From assembly GCA_015143295.1 (NCBI GenBank), contig CM026554.1:53318627-53382626 (forward strand): a DNA stretch of 64,000 nucleotides. The letters are read 5' to 3'. Positions 36,401 to 51,400 of this stretch are shown piece after piece (positions within the stretch are counted from its first letter, which is position 1; every line of letters begins with the position of its first letter). A program made the translations under genes and the position numbers. The DNA comes from Tetracentron sinense. Taxonomy: Eukaryota > Streptophyta > Magnoliopsida > Trochodendrales > Trochodendraceae. The notes beneath the pieces are model-generated. The model was not told the DNA's origin and made no database searches. It saw only the letters and a list, made by a program, of their open reading frames with translations.

Positions 36401-39400
36401 AGGAAAAATACAAAATAATACATGCTTGGCAGTTATTGGATGAAAGTCAGCTCAGTTTTAAGCCAAAACCAGCCTGGCAGCCAACCAAATGGCGCTAGCT
36501 TCTGTTTTTTTTGTTTGTTTATATTAGTCCTGGCTGAGATGCATGATGCATCAGCTTTTTGCTTTTCTGAGATTCTGCTTGGGTTTTTCTCTTGTGCTTT
36601 TGGCCAATCATGGGATCCTCCTATGATGGTGGGAAATGGGTTAGGACTTAGGACCACTCTTAAAGATATGGAAGAAGAGTGAGGCCGTACAGAATTGGGA
36701 GCTTGCATGCGATTTTATGTATAATTCATTAAATTGCATTGTTGATTCTCTTAAAGGTAACAGTCTCTTTGTACTTTATGCTTTACCGATTGTAAAGTAA
36801 TATTCCTTTACTCAATCTTCTTGATGTAATGCTATATGTTAATGAGAGTTTAGTTTTTCTTTCTCTACAATTGAATCTTGAATTTTATTTACAAGACGAA
36901 TGCTCATACTATGATGGAAATCTTGTAAAGATAGAGGGATTGGTTGCAAGGTCATCATACTGAAACTCCATGCTGTAAATATGATGTCTACGATTGAATT
37001 TTTCAAACATTTAATGCTCTCCCAACTACTTTGGGATGTGACTTTCCATCCTTCTTCTATTTGCAAGTGTGACTTTCACCTGTCTTTTAGAATATTAGGA
37101 AGTATTGCTAAAAGTTAACTTCAACCTTGTTGACTTGGATAGGTACCAGAAGAAAGCAGCAAAATTAACCCAAGAGTTCACTGCTTGGGCCAACGAAGTA
37201 ACGTCAGACAACTTTTCTGTAACTTGCTTACTAATATTCTGTAGCTTCAGTGATTTCTATAATATGAGCGTTTTATCCTATCTAATCCAGGTTGCACAAG
37301 AAACATTTTCTTTGATGAGAACTGTTCGAGTTTATGGAACAGAGAAACAAGAACTTGGAAGGCAATAATCGCTACTAGTAATTTTGTCTTGCGTCCATCA
37401 TTCTATTTTCGTATAATTGTCTTCTCTCTCTCTGATATAGACTCAATCTACACAAGCAAAAACATGGACACAGAAACACAAGCTCACGTGCATGTATATT
37501 AATATAGGATCGTGACAGAAATATATCTTCCATCCTGCTATGTTATATAGGTACAAACAATGGCTGGAGAAATTAGCTGATATAAGCTTGCGACAAAGTG
37601 CAGCTTATGGGTTTTGGAACTTGAGCTTCAACATCCTTTATCATTCGACGCAGGTGTGACTCTTTCTAAGGATTCAAAACTAAAAGATTTACAGACTCCA
37701 AGAAAACCAGTTTTCTCCATTGTTGATTTATTATTTGGTGGAGAAATTGCTTATAGTAATGGAACTTTGGAGTTAGCTCAAGCTTATATTTGTCATTAAC
37801 TTAAGTTGTTAGATTTTTGGCCTTGTTCACATCTACTAATTTTGCCTATACAAATTTGTTCTGCTTGTTTCATAGAAGCAGCTGTTCTAGTAGACATACT
37901 AACTTAAATTTCCTTTGCTGGCTACTGTTAAAATTATGACTATATATTTTCTTATAAACCTATATACTCTATGATGGATTATTGTTCATTATTTTTTTGC
38001 TTGTGTACCACAAAATCATCTTTTCCATTTCTGTGTAATTCTTGTCATCTGATCTTCATATGACTTGGAACATTATGCCCTTAAATATAAAAAAAAACAG
38101 ATATTGTACTCATTAATGTAACTGCAGCAGAAGACCATTTTTAGGTCAACTAATCTCGTAGCATGTAATTCATGTGTTTACCCCATATTCATGTGACCAC
38201 GGACCATTTTATCTGTATCTTTTTCTCAGGAATATAAAGAAACCATATGTATTGACGATCGTTGGTCTCCATTTCAATATATCAATATGACATACTACTT
38301 TTGTTCCCAATTCTTTTCAACAATTAATCATGTCATTCATTGCTCAGTGGTCCATTTTTTTGTGGGCAAGATGGGGGCAAAACACACATGAATTTAGTGC
38401 ACCACTGGGGCATAATACTCGGTATAAATTACAATACAATCTGTGAACAACTCAGAACAAAGTCTCTTGATGTTGTGATCTTTTCTTAATTTTCAAGCTC
38501 CATGGTTTACTTGACAATCTTCTTTACAAATCAAAACCCCAGCAAAATGTGCTTTATAGTCTACTATATTTAATATGTATGAGTAACCCTATCAATACTC
38601 TAATGTATCACCATGTTTACATGATCTCTTTAAGCTGCAAGATTTCTATTTAGTTTTACTGGAGTAAATATTGGTTTTTGATTTGCTGTTCATTTTATCT
38701 ATAATTGATTCAAGGGATACTTGAGCAAAAATTAATCTCGGTAAAGAAGCCCATAGAGTATGGTTTCCTCTGAGGACAACGGCTAGGTTAATCACCTACA
38801 GTTTTTTTTTTTAAAAATGCAAAAGCAATGGAAACACTCATATAATTGACTGTGATTTTATCACGTTCAAGTGATCCTGGTAGCATACCTACATGTTGCA
38901 TGATAATAGAAATGCATGATATTGTTATGTCAGTGTGACACTGGGGAGGTAGATTAAGTAGGTCTAGGGGTTACAGTATTGAGCTTACATTGTTTTGAGA
39001 TGTAGAAAAAAATCAAGAGATCAACCGTATCAGGTTCTTATTGAAGTCTTGTCCTTTTGTGTGATTATAATATTTTTGTTCTAAATTCTAAACGTAGTTG
39101 AAACTCAATTGCTATCCGTTCGAGAATTTTCTTGTTTAGACCTAGTAATTTTATGAAGTCCTTTAGCATATCAGAAATATGACCCACCATTTGGAGAATC
39201 ATTTGAAATGTTTACCTTTTCAATTTGGTATCTCTCAGGAAGAAGTTATTTGCCCTCTTCTCTGGATAGCTAAAGAGGTGAAACTTTATTAATTCACTAC
39301 TAGGAAAGAGACCCGATTCGATAACTCAAAAGGCACAAGTTAAACGTTGTGATGTAAACAGCACACTTTTTGGTCACCTTCGACATGGTTCAAACTTCAT

Positions 39401-42400
39401 TTATTGCAGGTTCTACTGCATTGGAATCTTGATGCCATTTCCTTTGTTAGCTCATGCACTAAGAGATGTATTCCCAACTATCAGGTGTAAATATTTCATG
39501 GATTTGAACACAACCATTACATATGATCTTTTCATTTAACATGCACAAAACAAATAACATAAATAATCCAATAGGGTCCTACTTGTAGACAGGTTTCCTG
39601 ATTATGAGTTTATGCCTCCTTTTTCACCTGTTTGGTTGATTGTCTTCAACACTTTCCTCTTTTCTGGCAGCCAGATGGGGAGCTCTCGCTTCTTACATAT
39701 GTATGAGTGAGAGTTGGACCCAACTCCCTTTATATATAAATGTCACCACAATCTTAAGTTCTTAACCATCAAGGATTCACACAATTAGTAATTGATTGTG
39801 CTCATTTAAAGACATGATACCATTCATCTCGGGTGTACAAGCCCTATACACATGATCACCTTCATTATTTGGGAATGAGATCAATCCGGTACGCTCTAGT
39901 TAACTAGGGAAGACCAATCTGGGGGTTTTCAATAAAACAAAAAATCTTGTGATTATTGCAAGGCCACAAACTGAAAAAGTCTTACATCAAGTTCAGTATA
40001 ATACACTTAAGCTCCTCATGGGTTTCAACCTCTGGACTTTCATGTTCTCTTAATGCATATTCACATGCAACCATAGCTTGACTTCCATAAAATCGCATTT
40101 GAAAAGGTGATAGTGTACTTGAAATCAATTGATCCTAAATTCATTACAATTTTTTTTATTTCCGATTCATTGACCCGCTTGAAATTCTGACAGTATTGAT
40201 ATTATATTAGAAGAAATTCATCCAATTGTATTTTTAATAATCAAATAAATGGCTCATGGCATGTTTGGTCGAGTGAATTTTTCCCAGCAATTAGCATACC
40301 TTAAATCTTCCTCCACCCTAGGGTGTCAAGTCATCAGCAATGCACACGAGGCCTAATGAATCCATGGCTTCAGCATAGCATACCAAAAAAAGTGGCTTTG
40401 CATCAATGTCATCACAGAGCACCTTCTCTGAAACACAATGATACTTATATAGTTATATGTGTTTCGTGCGCGCATGGAAAACATCATTTGATGCTAGCAT
40501 GAGAGAACTCATGTTGTCGCACTTCAACGTCACAGCATAGTCTATACGCAGCCTATCATCCTGATCATACGCCATAGGCACATTTTTGATGACCTGTTCC
40601 AATCATCAGTTTTTCGCTTCGAATGCACTGCAAGATTCAATGTATAACTATATTAACTTCTACTTTGATTGGAAAAAGGTTGAAGCTTAGTTCCTTCTTG
40701 ATTAATACCACATACTAGAATCAAACGCTTTATGATATATTATATAGAGAAATTAATTCTTTGTTTAGGATCTATATTAACTTCTACTTTGTTTGGGATT
40801 TATAGGTTATTGCTGTACTGGTAGGAGGGATGTCTATTCTGGCTGGTCATATAACAGCAGAGCAACTGACAAAGTTTATATTGTACTGTGAATGGTTTAT
40901 TTATGCAACATGGTGGGTGGGAGATAATTTGTCGTCGTTAATGCAGTCTGTTGGGGCAAGTGAAAAAGTCTTCCAGTTAATGGATCTCTTGCCTAGTGAC
41001 CAGTTCTTATCAAAAGGCAAGCACTTTTCAAATTTTGTTTAACATAGGCTTGCAGATTAATTTCTATAATTCTTCTTTAGATTAATGAGCCCTAATCATG
41101 CTTTCTGTCACTTTTGTTTATTGTAAAATGCGCTGGTATGGACTGCGGCCTTCAACTACAATATGCATTCTTATCTCCACCTTTAGATTATGTTACGAGG
41201 ATGTTCCACACCGAAATTCCCTAAGTAACTAAGGAATATGTGTGTCATCTACTGTTTCTAAGTAGCAACATGTTGAAAAGAAATTCTGAATGTGGAAGGT
41301 ATTTTCTGATAGATAAGGAATATGTGAATATCGTACGAATCTGTCAACTACATTCATGTATTCAATCAGATTATAAATTTGTGATACACTTCCTAACACA
41401 TCGATTATTGTAACATGCTTTAACTAATTTAATACATTGATTTTGTCGTATAGCAGTCCATTTCTAGTTCATCATCTTTAATGCCTTAATCCAGCTATTT
41501 GGGGTTGAGTAGATGCTTCTTGTTCCGAAATTCCAATCTATCTAGGGCCATGTCTTCTACTGAAGTGTGTCTTCAAATCTTTCTCACTACCTCAGTTCGT
41601 GTCCTTTTCAGCCTTCCTCGGGTGTCCTCATGGATGGTGTCATTAGTCTTTGTTGCATATGACCAAACCATCTCAATAGACTCTTATTTAGTTTTAGCAA
41701 CATGTGGGGCTGCTCCTTGGTTCCTCAAATGTGCTCATTTCTGAAGTAAGGTTTCCCTTGTTTTCAATAAGTATCTCAGTATCCTTATTTCGATGACACT
41801 CATTCTAAGCTATGCAGGAAAGGCCCAAAGCCAATCTGGGGATCTTGAGCCACCTATTTGTGAGAGTTTGAGAGACTTGATGCACATATGAAGATGTTTC
41901 TTGATTCACCAATATTGTGCTTCACAAAGCATAGCCATTTGTTGTTTTATGAAATTTCCTTTTAGCTTGATTATTATACATTGTGACATAGAACCCTGTA
42001 TCTAAAGAGAAAGATGTGTGTGAACCCAACAGTTGCATTAACTTGCAAGGGAAAGTTTATAGGTACTAAACCAAATTAAATATTGGTTCCTCTATTACCT
42101 CAATTGTTGAAAACTGACGTTGCATCAAAGTTACATTGATAGAAGCACCACAGCACCATTTTGGAACACTACCATACTGCTCATTTTTTTTAAAATGTAA
42201 CCATTTATCCCGTTTGGCAATCGATATCTCCACATCACCCTTTGCACATAACTCTTTCCAGTCAAGTGAGTTGCGTTCTGTTTCTTTCTGCTGTCCCTTG
42301 TCCATATCATGATTCTATATTGATCTGTTAGGAATTCCTGTTGGATTCTTCGATATCTACATGACTTACTATACATAGTAAATTTTAAGTTCAATTAACC

Positions 42401-45400
42401 TTTCGAAAGAGAAAGCGATCTTAAAATAAAGTTTTGGGTCCCTAAACGATTCAAGAATCATCTTCTGCTATCATGCGATGATAGTGCTCCACGAGATCTT
42501 TCCAGTGGTATATCGTACGCTACAATTCAATGTCGTATGAGGGAGATATGCCCGTTTGTGTGCAGATATCACGTGACTGACCCGATAATGTTTCTGGTCC
42601 TCCTAAATCACACCTCTTTTAATTTTAGGATGTTCATCTCTTGCTAAATCAAAGTCAATGTGGGGGAAGGCTATAACCTTGTTGTACCACTTGACTTAGC
42701 TAGGTAACTGTCCATTTCGCCTGACACGAAAGCTCTGAGTCTTTCTTCTTTGTGTCTCTTGGGGATAACGATTTGTAATCGTCATTTTATTTAGGATCTT
42801 GTAGTTAATACAAATCCTCGAACCATCATCCTTCTTAGGCACCAAAACCACAGGTGCACTATGTGAACAACTTCGCTTGATAACTCCATTTTTTGGGGGT
42901 TCTTGAAGATGTCTTTTTATCTCCTTATTCTCCATGAGATTTAGGACAAAGACCCAAATTTGGTAGGGTAGTATCTCCTACCAACTGTATTGTGCTCTCT
43001 ACATGTCTTCTGGGTTGCAAGCCTTATCCTTTCTTGAAAAGTTTCCTAGAACCTTTGTAGTGGCTCCTCAATCATAGCCTTCTTACATGGATTTAGATGG
43101 TCGTGGCAGCACTCATCTTCCCCATGTTCCTTGTCCTTAGGCCTTAATAACAGAAAATCAAACTTAATATACATGTTCACCATCCTCTTCGCCTAGATAG
43201 CGGAACTATAGGAAATCGTTCCTTGTGGTTTCACTATATTAATCATGAACTCCTTGCCATCGATCACAATCGGTACTATTATAACGATTTGTAGAACACA
43301 CATCCCTATCCTGTAATACTAATTGCCAAAAATAAGTTGACAAACATGAAACATCTAAAGGAACAACTTCATTGATTGCTTCGCAAATATACCTGTCGGT
43401 GATAGCAAACTTGAAGGTACCAAGTGATTCTCAACTCTATGCTCTTCCTACTCCACCGCAATGGGTGTGGGCCTGGATTAAGAGCGGCCCCTCTCCCAAA
43501 GTTCTTCACCAAATTCTCAACAATGAGGTTCCTCTCAGTTTTGGGTTCATAATAGTGTTTGTGATGCACCTTCACGGTTCACCTTTTAATTAAAGAGTTC
43601 CTCCCTTTCTTCTGAGAAAGTCGATGGACCGCTAGGCAAAGCATGAGTGCAAGTTTCTCGTCATCCCCTCCAATACAATCAGTTCTTCTCCTCAGTTGCG
43701 TTAAGAAGACTCTACGCCTTCCCTTGATGGTTGCCATTCTTATTCTTCAGGTGCAACTTCGGGTGGTCAAGGGGCCAATACTTTTTCTTCATATGACCGC
43801 CATTTTCATGGAGATCTTAGTAATTTTTCTATGCCATGTTTGCCTTCTCCTCACCCGGCTCCCCCTTTATACAATCGTCGGCCTTACCCTACTTTTTGAA
43901 TCTTTCTTCCTTTGTCTTATGACACCTTCTTGTTTTTCTCCTCAACAATCATTACTTCCGCACTGGTGTCATCATCATCGTGGATCTTGAAAAGCTTCAA
44001 TGACTTAGGAATAGATTCGTGTAAACCATCTTGGTATTTCATAAGGGCCGCATAATCTTCAAGAGAGATCTCCATGCCAATGGCTTGCTTGTGGAACTCA
44101 ATGGTATACTCTTACACAGATTGTTTGAATCTTTGTTGGAGAGACTACAACTTTATCCACCGATCTTCCTCGCAGTTGTTGGGAGAGAATCACTACTTTA
44201 TCAGTGCCTTGAATTCAGTGTTATCAGAACCGGACCGAACCTGCTAATCGAACAGGAAAAACCAGGAATTGGTCCCCGCACCGGTTTCCTAAACCCTCAA
44301 AACCGGACCACATTAAAAAACCAGCCGTTTTCTTAAGAACGGGAAGGACTGGCCGGTTGTACCAGGACCTGGTGGCAGAACCGGGTAAAAATGGGGAAAT
44401 TTTATTTTTTTTCAGTAAAAAAAACACGGTTGAACTGGTTGAACCGGGAACCAGCCACCCAGCCAGTTCGACGACTAGTCCGATTATAAAAACATTGCTT
44501 GAATTATATTGTATGTAAATTTTTTATCAGGTCAATTAACGGCTCAACATCTTCAAATGCGCAAAACTGATTTTCTATGTATTTGTATACCCATAAATTG
44601 TGAAAATAAGTCTCCAATTGGTCAAGCCAGTTGTCTAGATTCTTGGTGTCAACAATCCAGTGTAGGTGAGGATCTCGATTTCTGCTTCCATCAGATCTAA
44701 CCGAAGCCTTGTCAACCTCTTTACCATTTTCGTCTTCATCCTCTGAATACTCCAAGGCCAAGCTTTGATCGGTGTTTCTTCTACAGGTACACGAGAAGGT
44801 CATGCGGCGGTCCCTACTATTTTGGCAAGACATGTCCAGAGATTTGTTAGCGAATTGAAACGTTGCTCAATTGCAGTGAGGCGTACCTTAGTTTCGTCTC
44901 CCTCGGCATCGACTTGGATCGCTTCCTTTGATATGATTGTAGAGGCTGTACAAGTTCTACACAAAGATCTTGATAGTGTTTCTGTGTCAACAGCGGCATG
45001 CATTAGGGCTTTCCACTGGAGAAAATTCTTTGATATAATTGATACAAGCTAGAGAGGAGAAATATTTTCCTCTAATTCGTTCTACTCAAATGCTCAAACT
45101 ATAAATCTTTTCCCCCAATTCAGAGAGAATCCTTTTCCCAAATGGGATCACATCCGAATGCATAAATTTACAACCCAGACCCCATATATGTTACTACTTA
45201 CTAAGGTGTGAATCCTAATCCTAGTCATACTAAGATGAAAATACTAATCTCAGTTACACTACTAGGATTTGAATCATAATCCTGTTGGATTTTTAGTAAA
45301 AGACTTGCTATAAATAATGTCCAGAAACCAAAACAGAAAGTTCCAGATCAGGCGGTTATGGCATGCCCAAACTCATGGTATAAGTACATCACGATTCTCT

Positions 45401-48400
45401 CTATTAAGATCATAGTTTTAAAACTCGCCGAGTCGACTCGAAACTCGGCCGAGTCGACTCGGCTCGGCCAGGTTTCGAGTCGAGTTTCGAGGAAAACTCG
45501 GTTTTGTCGAAAACTCGCCCCCGACTCGCCCGAGTTTTTGCACATTTTTTTTAAAACTAAAAATTGAATAAACTGCCTACCCGATTGACTAAATTATGTT
45601 TTTTTTCTTTTTTTTGACACACCCCACTCATTTTTAAGTATAAATACAAAACAAAAGGGGGATGTTTAATATATATTGAATTATATATCTTATTTTAGGC
45701 ATGGTTTATCATTAATTTTGAATCTATACCATATATATTATTAGAAAAATATTATATATGTCCGAGTTTTAGGTGTCATTACTCGGACGAGTTTTGCCCG
45801 AGTTTCCGAGTTGACTCTACTCGGCAAGTTTCCGAGTCGAGTCGAGTTTTCGGGTTTTAAAACACTGATCAAGATGCTACGAATCTATGTTGGTTTCTTA
45901 GTTAGTCGTGTGACTTACTATATAGTAAGTTTTAAGTTCGATTGGCACTGAAAGGGAAGCGGTCTTAAAAGTGGGTTTTAGAGCTCCAAACAATTCAAGA
46001 ATCGCCATCGGTCATTGTAAAATGTAATGTCCCTTGATATCTTTCCAACGGTATACCTTACAAGCTGATCCAATGCCATATGAGGGAGATTTTCCTGTTT
46101 GCATGTTGATGTCTCGTAACTGACCTGATAAATCGATAATGTGTGATCCTCTGATGAGCTTCAAGAACTACTACAAAAATATCCTTCTCTGTGTTGAAAA
46201 TGCATGATAGTTCCATACCTTTGCTGCATTTTGTAGATGTGTTTATAATGCATTTTTTTTTCTTTTTCTGCTGGTGTTCTTCCACAATCTTGTCACTAAA
46301 GTATCACATAAAGGACTTGTTAGCTTGCATAGCAAAATGCCCATGGAAATGTAAAATCTATTACGTATCACTAAATGTAAGAACTATTTGAATATTCCAT
46401 TCAAGTCGTTGCTTTTCTTGGCTTGGATAATGAATTAGCACAACTGACTATGTGAACAACATTTTCCCATCTGAACTTTCATAAGTTGGGAATCTCTTAC
46501 CCATAGATGCAGAGGATTCCTGTTGGATTGACCTTCCGAAGGTTACATAGTCATCATACTTACATGTTGTCCTATACAACAATGGGAGGTTTTGAAGATT
46601 CTTCCTTCTCTCTATCTCTGCTCTTGAGTCAATTCACTTATATTAGAGTGGTTATCTATTCAGAATAGTAGGGAGGACCTGGGTGAGATCTTGTTTTGAG
46701 TCTCTCGGGTCGTGGCAGATCCTGCCATCGTTACCATTTTCATGTTTTCTTTCAGTTTATCTTCCATATCATGGTTTATGTACTTGAAAGCTGTGTGTGG
46801 TTACTGCTACTGCACTTCTATTACTAATATAATCTTTGATTACCTATAAAAAAAAAACAATGAGATGTTTTGATGAAACCATCATGCTTTGACCATTTTT
46901 AGATGCTGCTCTAAGTTCCATTTTGAGCCCTAGTGTGCAGTTTGGAACATAGTCACAAAAAACTGCGTTTTTTTGAAAAAACCCCGTTTAAAACCGCATT
47001 AATACCCTGCCATTTGAAAATGGCGTTTAAAACCCGTTTTTTAAATAAAACACATATTATAGTTTTAAACCCGTTTAAAACGAATAATATGAAAAAAAAA
47101 CACGTTTAAAACGAATAATACGAAAAAAAAAAATAGATAATCTTGAAATTTTTTGGAAATGAAGATTATGTAGATATTGATGACTTTGGTGGGCTTTTAA
47201 GCGATTGATGAATATAAATGAGTGATTTTATTAACGTACGTATTTTAGTCTTGTTTTTAATCTTGATAATTGATGTTTTAATAAAATTTAATGCCTTGAT
47301 GAAATGAATTTGATGTTAAAATAATGTTATGAATTTATTATTGTTGCTTATGGTTATTCTTTTTGCATATTATCTCACCAAATTGTTAGATATATTAATT
47401 AGCACCGTATTTTCCAGAATTTTTCAAAATTTTCCGTACTTGACCTTTGCCGAATTATTCCCGAACCCCAACTTTGTGACTATGGTTTGGAATGCATGAA
47501 AGTTGCAAATCCATTTGAAAATTCATATCCTTTAATTTAAATGATGCAAGGAAAAAAAGAGTTAGTTGTTAGTTTCTCCATATGTTTCTTAATAATATAT
47601 CCTCAAACTTTAGGCTTCGAGCGCGTAAACTCAAATGGTTGACCTACTGCATCCAACCCTGCAGTCACGTGTTGGAGTTCATCTTACCAACCTAAAGAAC
47701 AAAAGAAGCTTTTAGCTATAAAAACGTATTTACTTTCATCTTGGCAGGCTTGTTTAATAAGAATTTATGTTAGGTGGAATCAGCACATATTTGCATTTCT
47801 GTTTCTGAAATGATTATTGTTCTATATATGTTACATTCAATAATTGTGAATAACACATCTCACTGCTACAGGAGTAAAATTGCAGAGGTTGATGGGACAT
47901 GTTGAATTTGTGAATGTTTCTTTTCATTATCCTTCGAGGATAACGGTATGTCTCCTATCCTTAAACTGTAGAATAATTTTATTTAAGGTTTTCTTTCCAG
48001 TCCCTTTATGTATAAAAGTATTACAAACATTTTATCCTGTAAATTATTCACATGCATAAATTGTATTGAAATAAGCCAACATTGTAGAAGCATGTGACAT
48101 GCATTCCCTTTTAGCTATGGACTCAAAAGCTCGCTCAACTTACCAAAGTAGCTTGTTTAGAAAGTAGAAAATTTTAAGCACGAGAACCAGGAACTTCTTT
48201 TCCTCTGCAGTTTTATATTCTTTAGGAAAGAACTATTTCATATTCTAAATTGATCAATTTACTTCACTAGAAAAAAAGTTATTCTTATAAGGTGTTCGTT
48301 CGAGATTCCTAGCGCTTTTGCACTTAGGTCAATTATCTCTAATGGTTAGAATATTCTAGTGTTTCTTGGGAGGTTTAGGACACATGTTATCACACATTTG

Positions 48401-51400
48401 TAGGATTTTTTATAAAAGGACTGACGTTCACCATACCTTCTAATTTTGAGAGGATCATAGAGTTATAAGTTGAAGTGTAGTGTATAGGGTTTGGAAGGAA
48501 GAAAAGAGAAAATAAGGAGAGAAGAAATAGAGAAAAGAGAATGTGAGAGCTTATGTTTCTGAGCCTTATATACTAGAATATATACCTATAGGAAGATTAC
48601 AGAAATACTCTCACTATGAGGGAATTGTCAACAATCTCAACACTCCTCCACAAGCTAGTGCAAATATATCTTGCATGCATAGCTTGGCTGTAATTGTAGA
48701 AAGAGGAAGAGAAATACAGAGAAGAGAAGAAAGGAGAAGAGAAGAGAAAGGAAGAAAGAAGAGATTGGAGAGAATGTGATCATGATTCACTTCTCTCTTG
48801 TCCCTTAATCTACTATTACTTAACTGGAGAATTACTTATTTAATATTATGTGTTACGCATAATATACACAATATGCGGAAACGTATGTCCGGCATACCCG
48901 TCTTGTGGTGGGGGATGGGGTAGATTTAAAGTTTTGGTACGATCTGTGGTGCGGGCCTTCTCCCTTGAATCAAGTGTTCAGGACTCTGTTTTCGATTTCT
49001 TTGGATAAATCGGCGACAGTGGCAGAGATGTATAATAGAAGAGCAGGACAAGTGGTTTGGAGTCCCTCTTTTAGTAGAGTGCTTAATGATTGGGAAGTTC
49101 AAGATTTAGTTCATTTGTTGTCATTGTTAGAATCGGTGAATTTGGTTGATTCCGTTAGAGATCAACGGGTGTGGGCTTACAATGATAAGGGGCGGTTTTC
49201 TGTGAAAGCTTATCTTCAGGCTATTAGACCGAATCCTTTGGTGGAGTTCCTGCGTCAGGTGGTTTGGTTCAATGGGGTGCCTTCTAAGGTGTTGGTGTTC
49301 CTTTGGTCTGCTTTTTTAGACAAGATTCTGACTTTGGATAATTTGAGAAGGAGAGGTTGGAGTTTGCCTAATCGATGTTTTTGGTGTATGAGGGAGGAAG
49401 AATCGGTAGATCATCTGCTTCTTCATTGTCCGTTCGCGACGAGGATTTGGTCGTATTTTCTTTCCCAGCTTGGGGTAGTTTGGGTGTTCCCTTCGTCTCT
49501 TCGAGCATTGTTATTCTATTGGCTCTCTGTTTCGGTGGACAAGAAGTTGGAGCTTATTTGGGCTTTCCTTCCAGGGGTAGTTTTGTGGACTTTATGGAAG
49601 GAACGGAATAGGAGGGTGTTTGACAATGAAGAGTTGCCGTTGGAGAGGGCGTGTACCCATTCGCGTGCTATTTTACGGGATTGGGTCTCAGTTAAAGTCG
49701 ACCTGGAGGAGATAGGTTTTGATGAGATTATTGCTTAGGAGTTATTGGGTTTGTTAGTTGAGTTGTTTTGTAGTAGTTGTGTTGTTTTCTCTTTTTCCTG
49801 ACTGTGTTTGTTTGGCTTGTGCTTTTGGTGATTCACTTTTGGTGAATCATCTTTTCTATTGAATTTGTTTTCTACCGATCAAAAAAAAAAAAACGAGTTC
49901 GAATCATAGTCAATCGTGATTGAATTTGGGGAGAGTTCAATCGCATCCACAGGTCAACACGTGTCCCTTTTAACCCCTATTAACCATGGTTAAAAGTCAC
50001 TAACCCTTAGGGTTCAACAATCTAACCTTAGTTTTTAGAAAAAATTACTAAAAAAATTTAACCCTAAGGTTAAGAAATTTTAACCCTAGAGTTAATTTTT
50101 TTTTAAAAAAACCACTGTTAGATTGTTGAAATCTAAAGGGTTAGTGAATCTTAACCATAGTTAAGTATGGTTAAAAGGGACATGTGTTGACCTGTGGGTG
50201 CGATTGAATTCTCCCCGAATTCAATCGCGATTGGCTGTGATTTGATCTCTGTAAATATATGGTATAATTAATTACATGAAACACCATAAATATCTATATC
50301 AACACTCCCCCTTAAGATGGTACGTAGATATCTATCATGACCATCTTGCCTAACATTTCAAGTAGTCAAGCATTACTAACTACCTTGGTAAGAACATCAG
50401 CTAGTTGATCATTAGTCTTCATATACGGAGTGCATACTTAGTCACACATGATCCGTTTCCTAATATAGTGACAATCTACGTCAATGAGTTTGGTTCTATC
50501 GTGTAACACTGGGTTATGAGCTATATTGTTTGCTGCCTTGTTGTCACAGTATAAACTCATAGGTCTTTCAACTGGAAATTCCGACTCTTGAATGAGGATC
50601 TTTAGCCACAGTAACTCACATATAACATGTGTCCAGGGGCAGAGCCAAGGGGGGCCTTGGAGGTGGATGGAGATCCAATCACAGCCAATTGCAATTGAAC
50701 TTGGGGAGAGTTCAATCACACCCATCGGCCAACACGTGTCCCTTTTAACCCCTATCAACTGTGATTAAGACTCACTAACCTTTGGGGTTCAACAATATAC
50801 CTTCAGTTTTTTTTTTTAAAATTTAATCCTAAGATTAAAAATCCTTAACTAGAGTTTAATCTTTTTCTAATATTTTACTAAAAACTACGGTTATACTGTT
50901 GACCAAGGGTTAGTGAAGCTTAACCACAGTTAATAGGGGTTAAAAGGGACATGTGTTGGCCTGTGGGTTTGATTGAACTCTCCCCGCGTTCATTTGCTGT
51001 GATTCGATCTCAGGTAAGGTGCCCCTTAGTTTTTGATTTTTTTAAAAAAATATAGTTTACTAAAGATTTGGAATCCTCCACTGTTATAACTTGACTCCTT
51101 GGAGTCGGTTACAACCCACAGATCAACACATGTCCCTTTCAATACCTCTTGATTGTGATTAAGATTCACTAACCCTTAGAGTTCAACCACCTAACCTTGG
51201 TTTCTAGAAGAAAAAAATTAACTCTAAAGATTAAAGTTGTTAACTAGAGTTAAAAGACTTTGTGTTGTAACCGGATTCCTAGGATCTTGGTTATAACTGT
51301 AGAGGATTAGTCATGGGGCAGCTGTCCCATTAATTTTCAAAAAAATATCTTTTAACTATTTTATTTAATTATTTAATAGGGCATAGTCATTGGACAAGGG

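Larger units (their letters stand above)
42358..46155 (-). mobile_element. Degenerate Ty3/gypsy retrotransposon, minus strand, ABCB26 intron 10
   Basis: Direct repeats that look like LTRs lie at about 42358-42605 and 45907-46155 (shared words TGACTTACTATA, TAAGTTCAATT/TAAGTTCGATT, ATTCAAGAATC, TATGAGGGAGAT, GATAATG). The right LTR may extend left of the nested MITE to about 45290. Between them, on the minus strand, are gag pieces (45003-44800; 44833-44504, with [12 protein letters not shown]; about 44130-43930) and a gypsy reverse-transcriptase start (42935-42696: [17 protein letters not shown]). The region between is shortened and stop-ridden, and the integrase is not seen. Two hAT-like MITEs have inserted into it, at 44216 and 45411. 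Confidence 0.8.

Noticed and set aside
43643-43990. 115-codon plus-strand frame
   Set aside because: It is the antisense shadow of the degraded gypsy gag on the minus strand.
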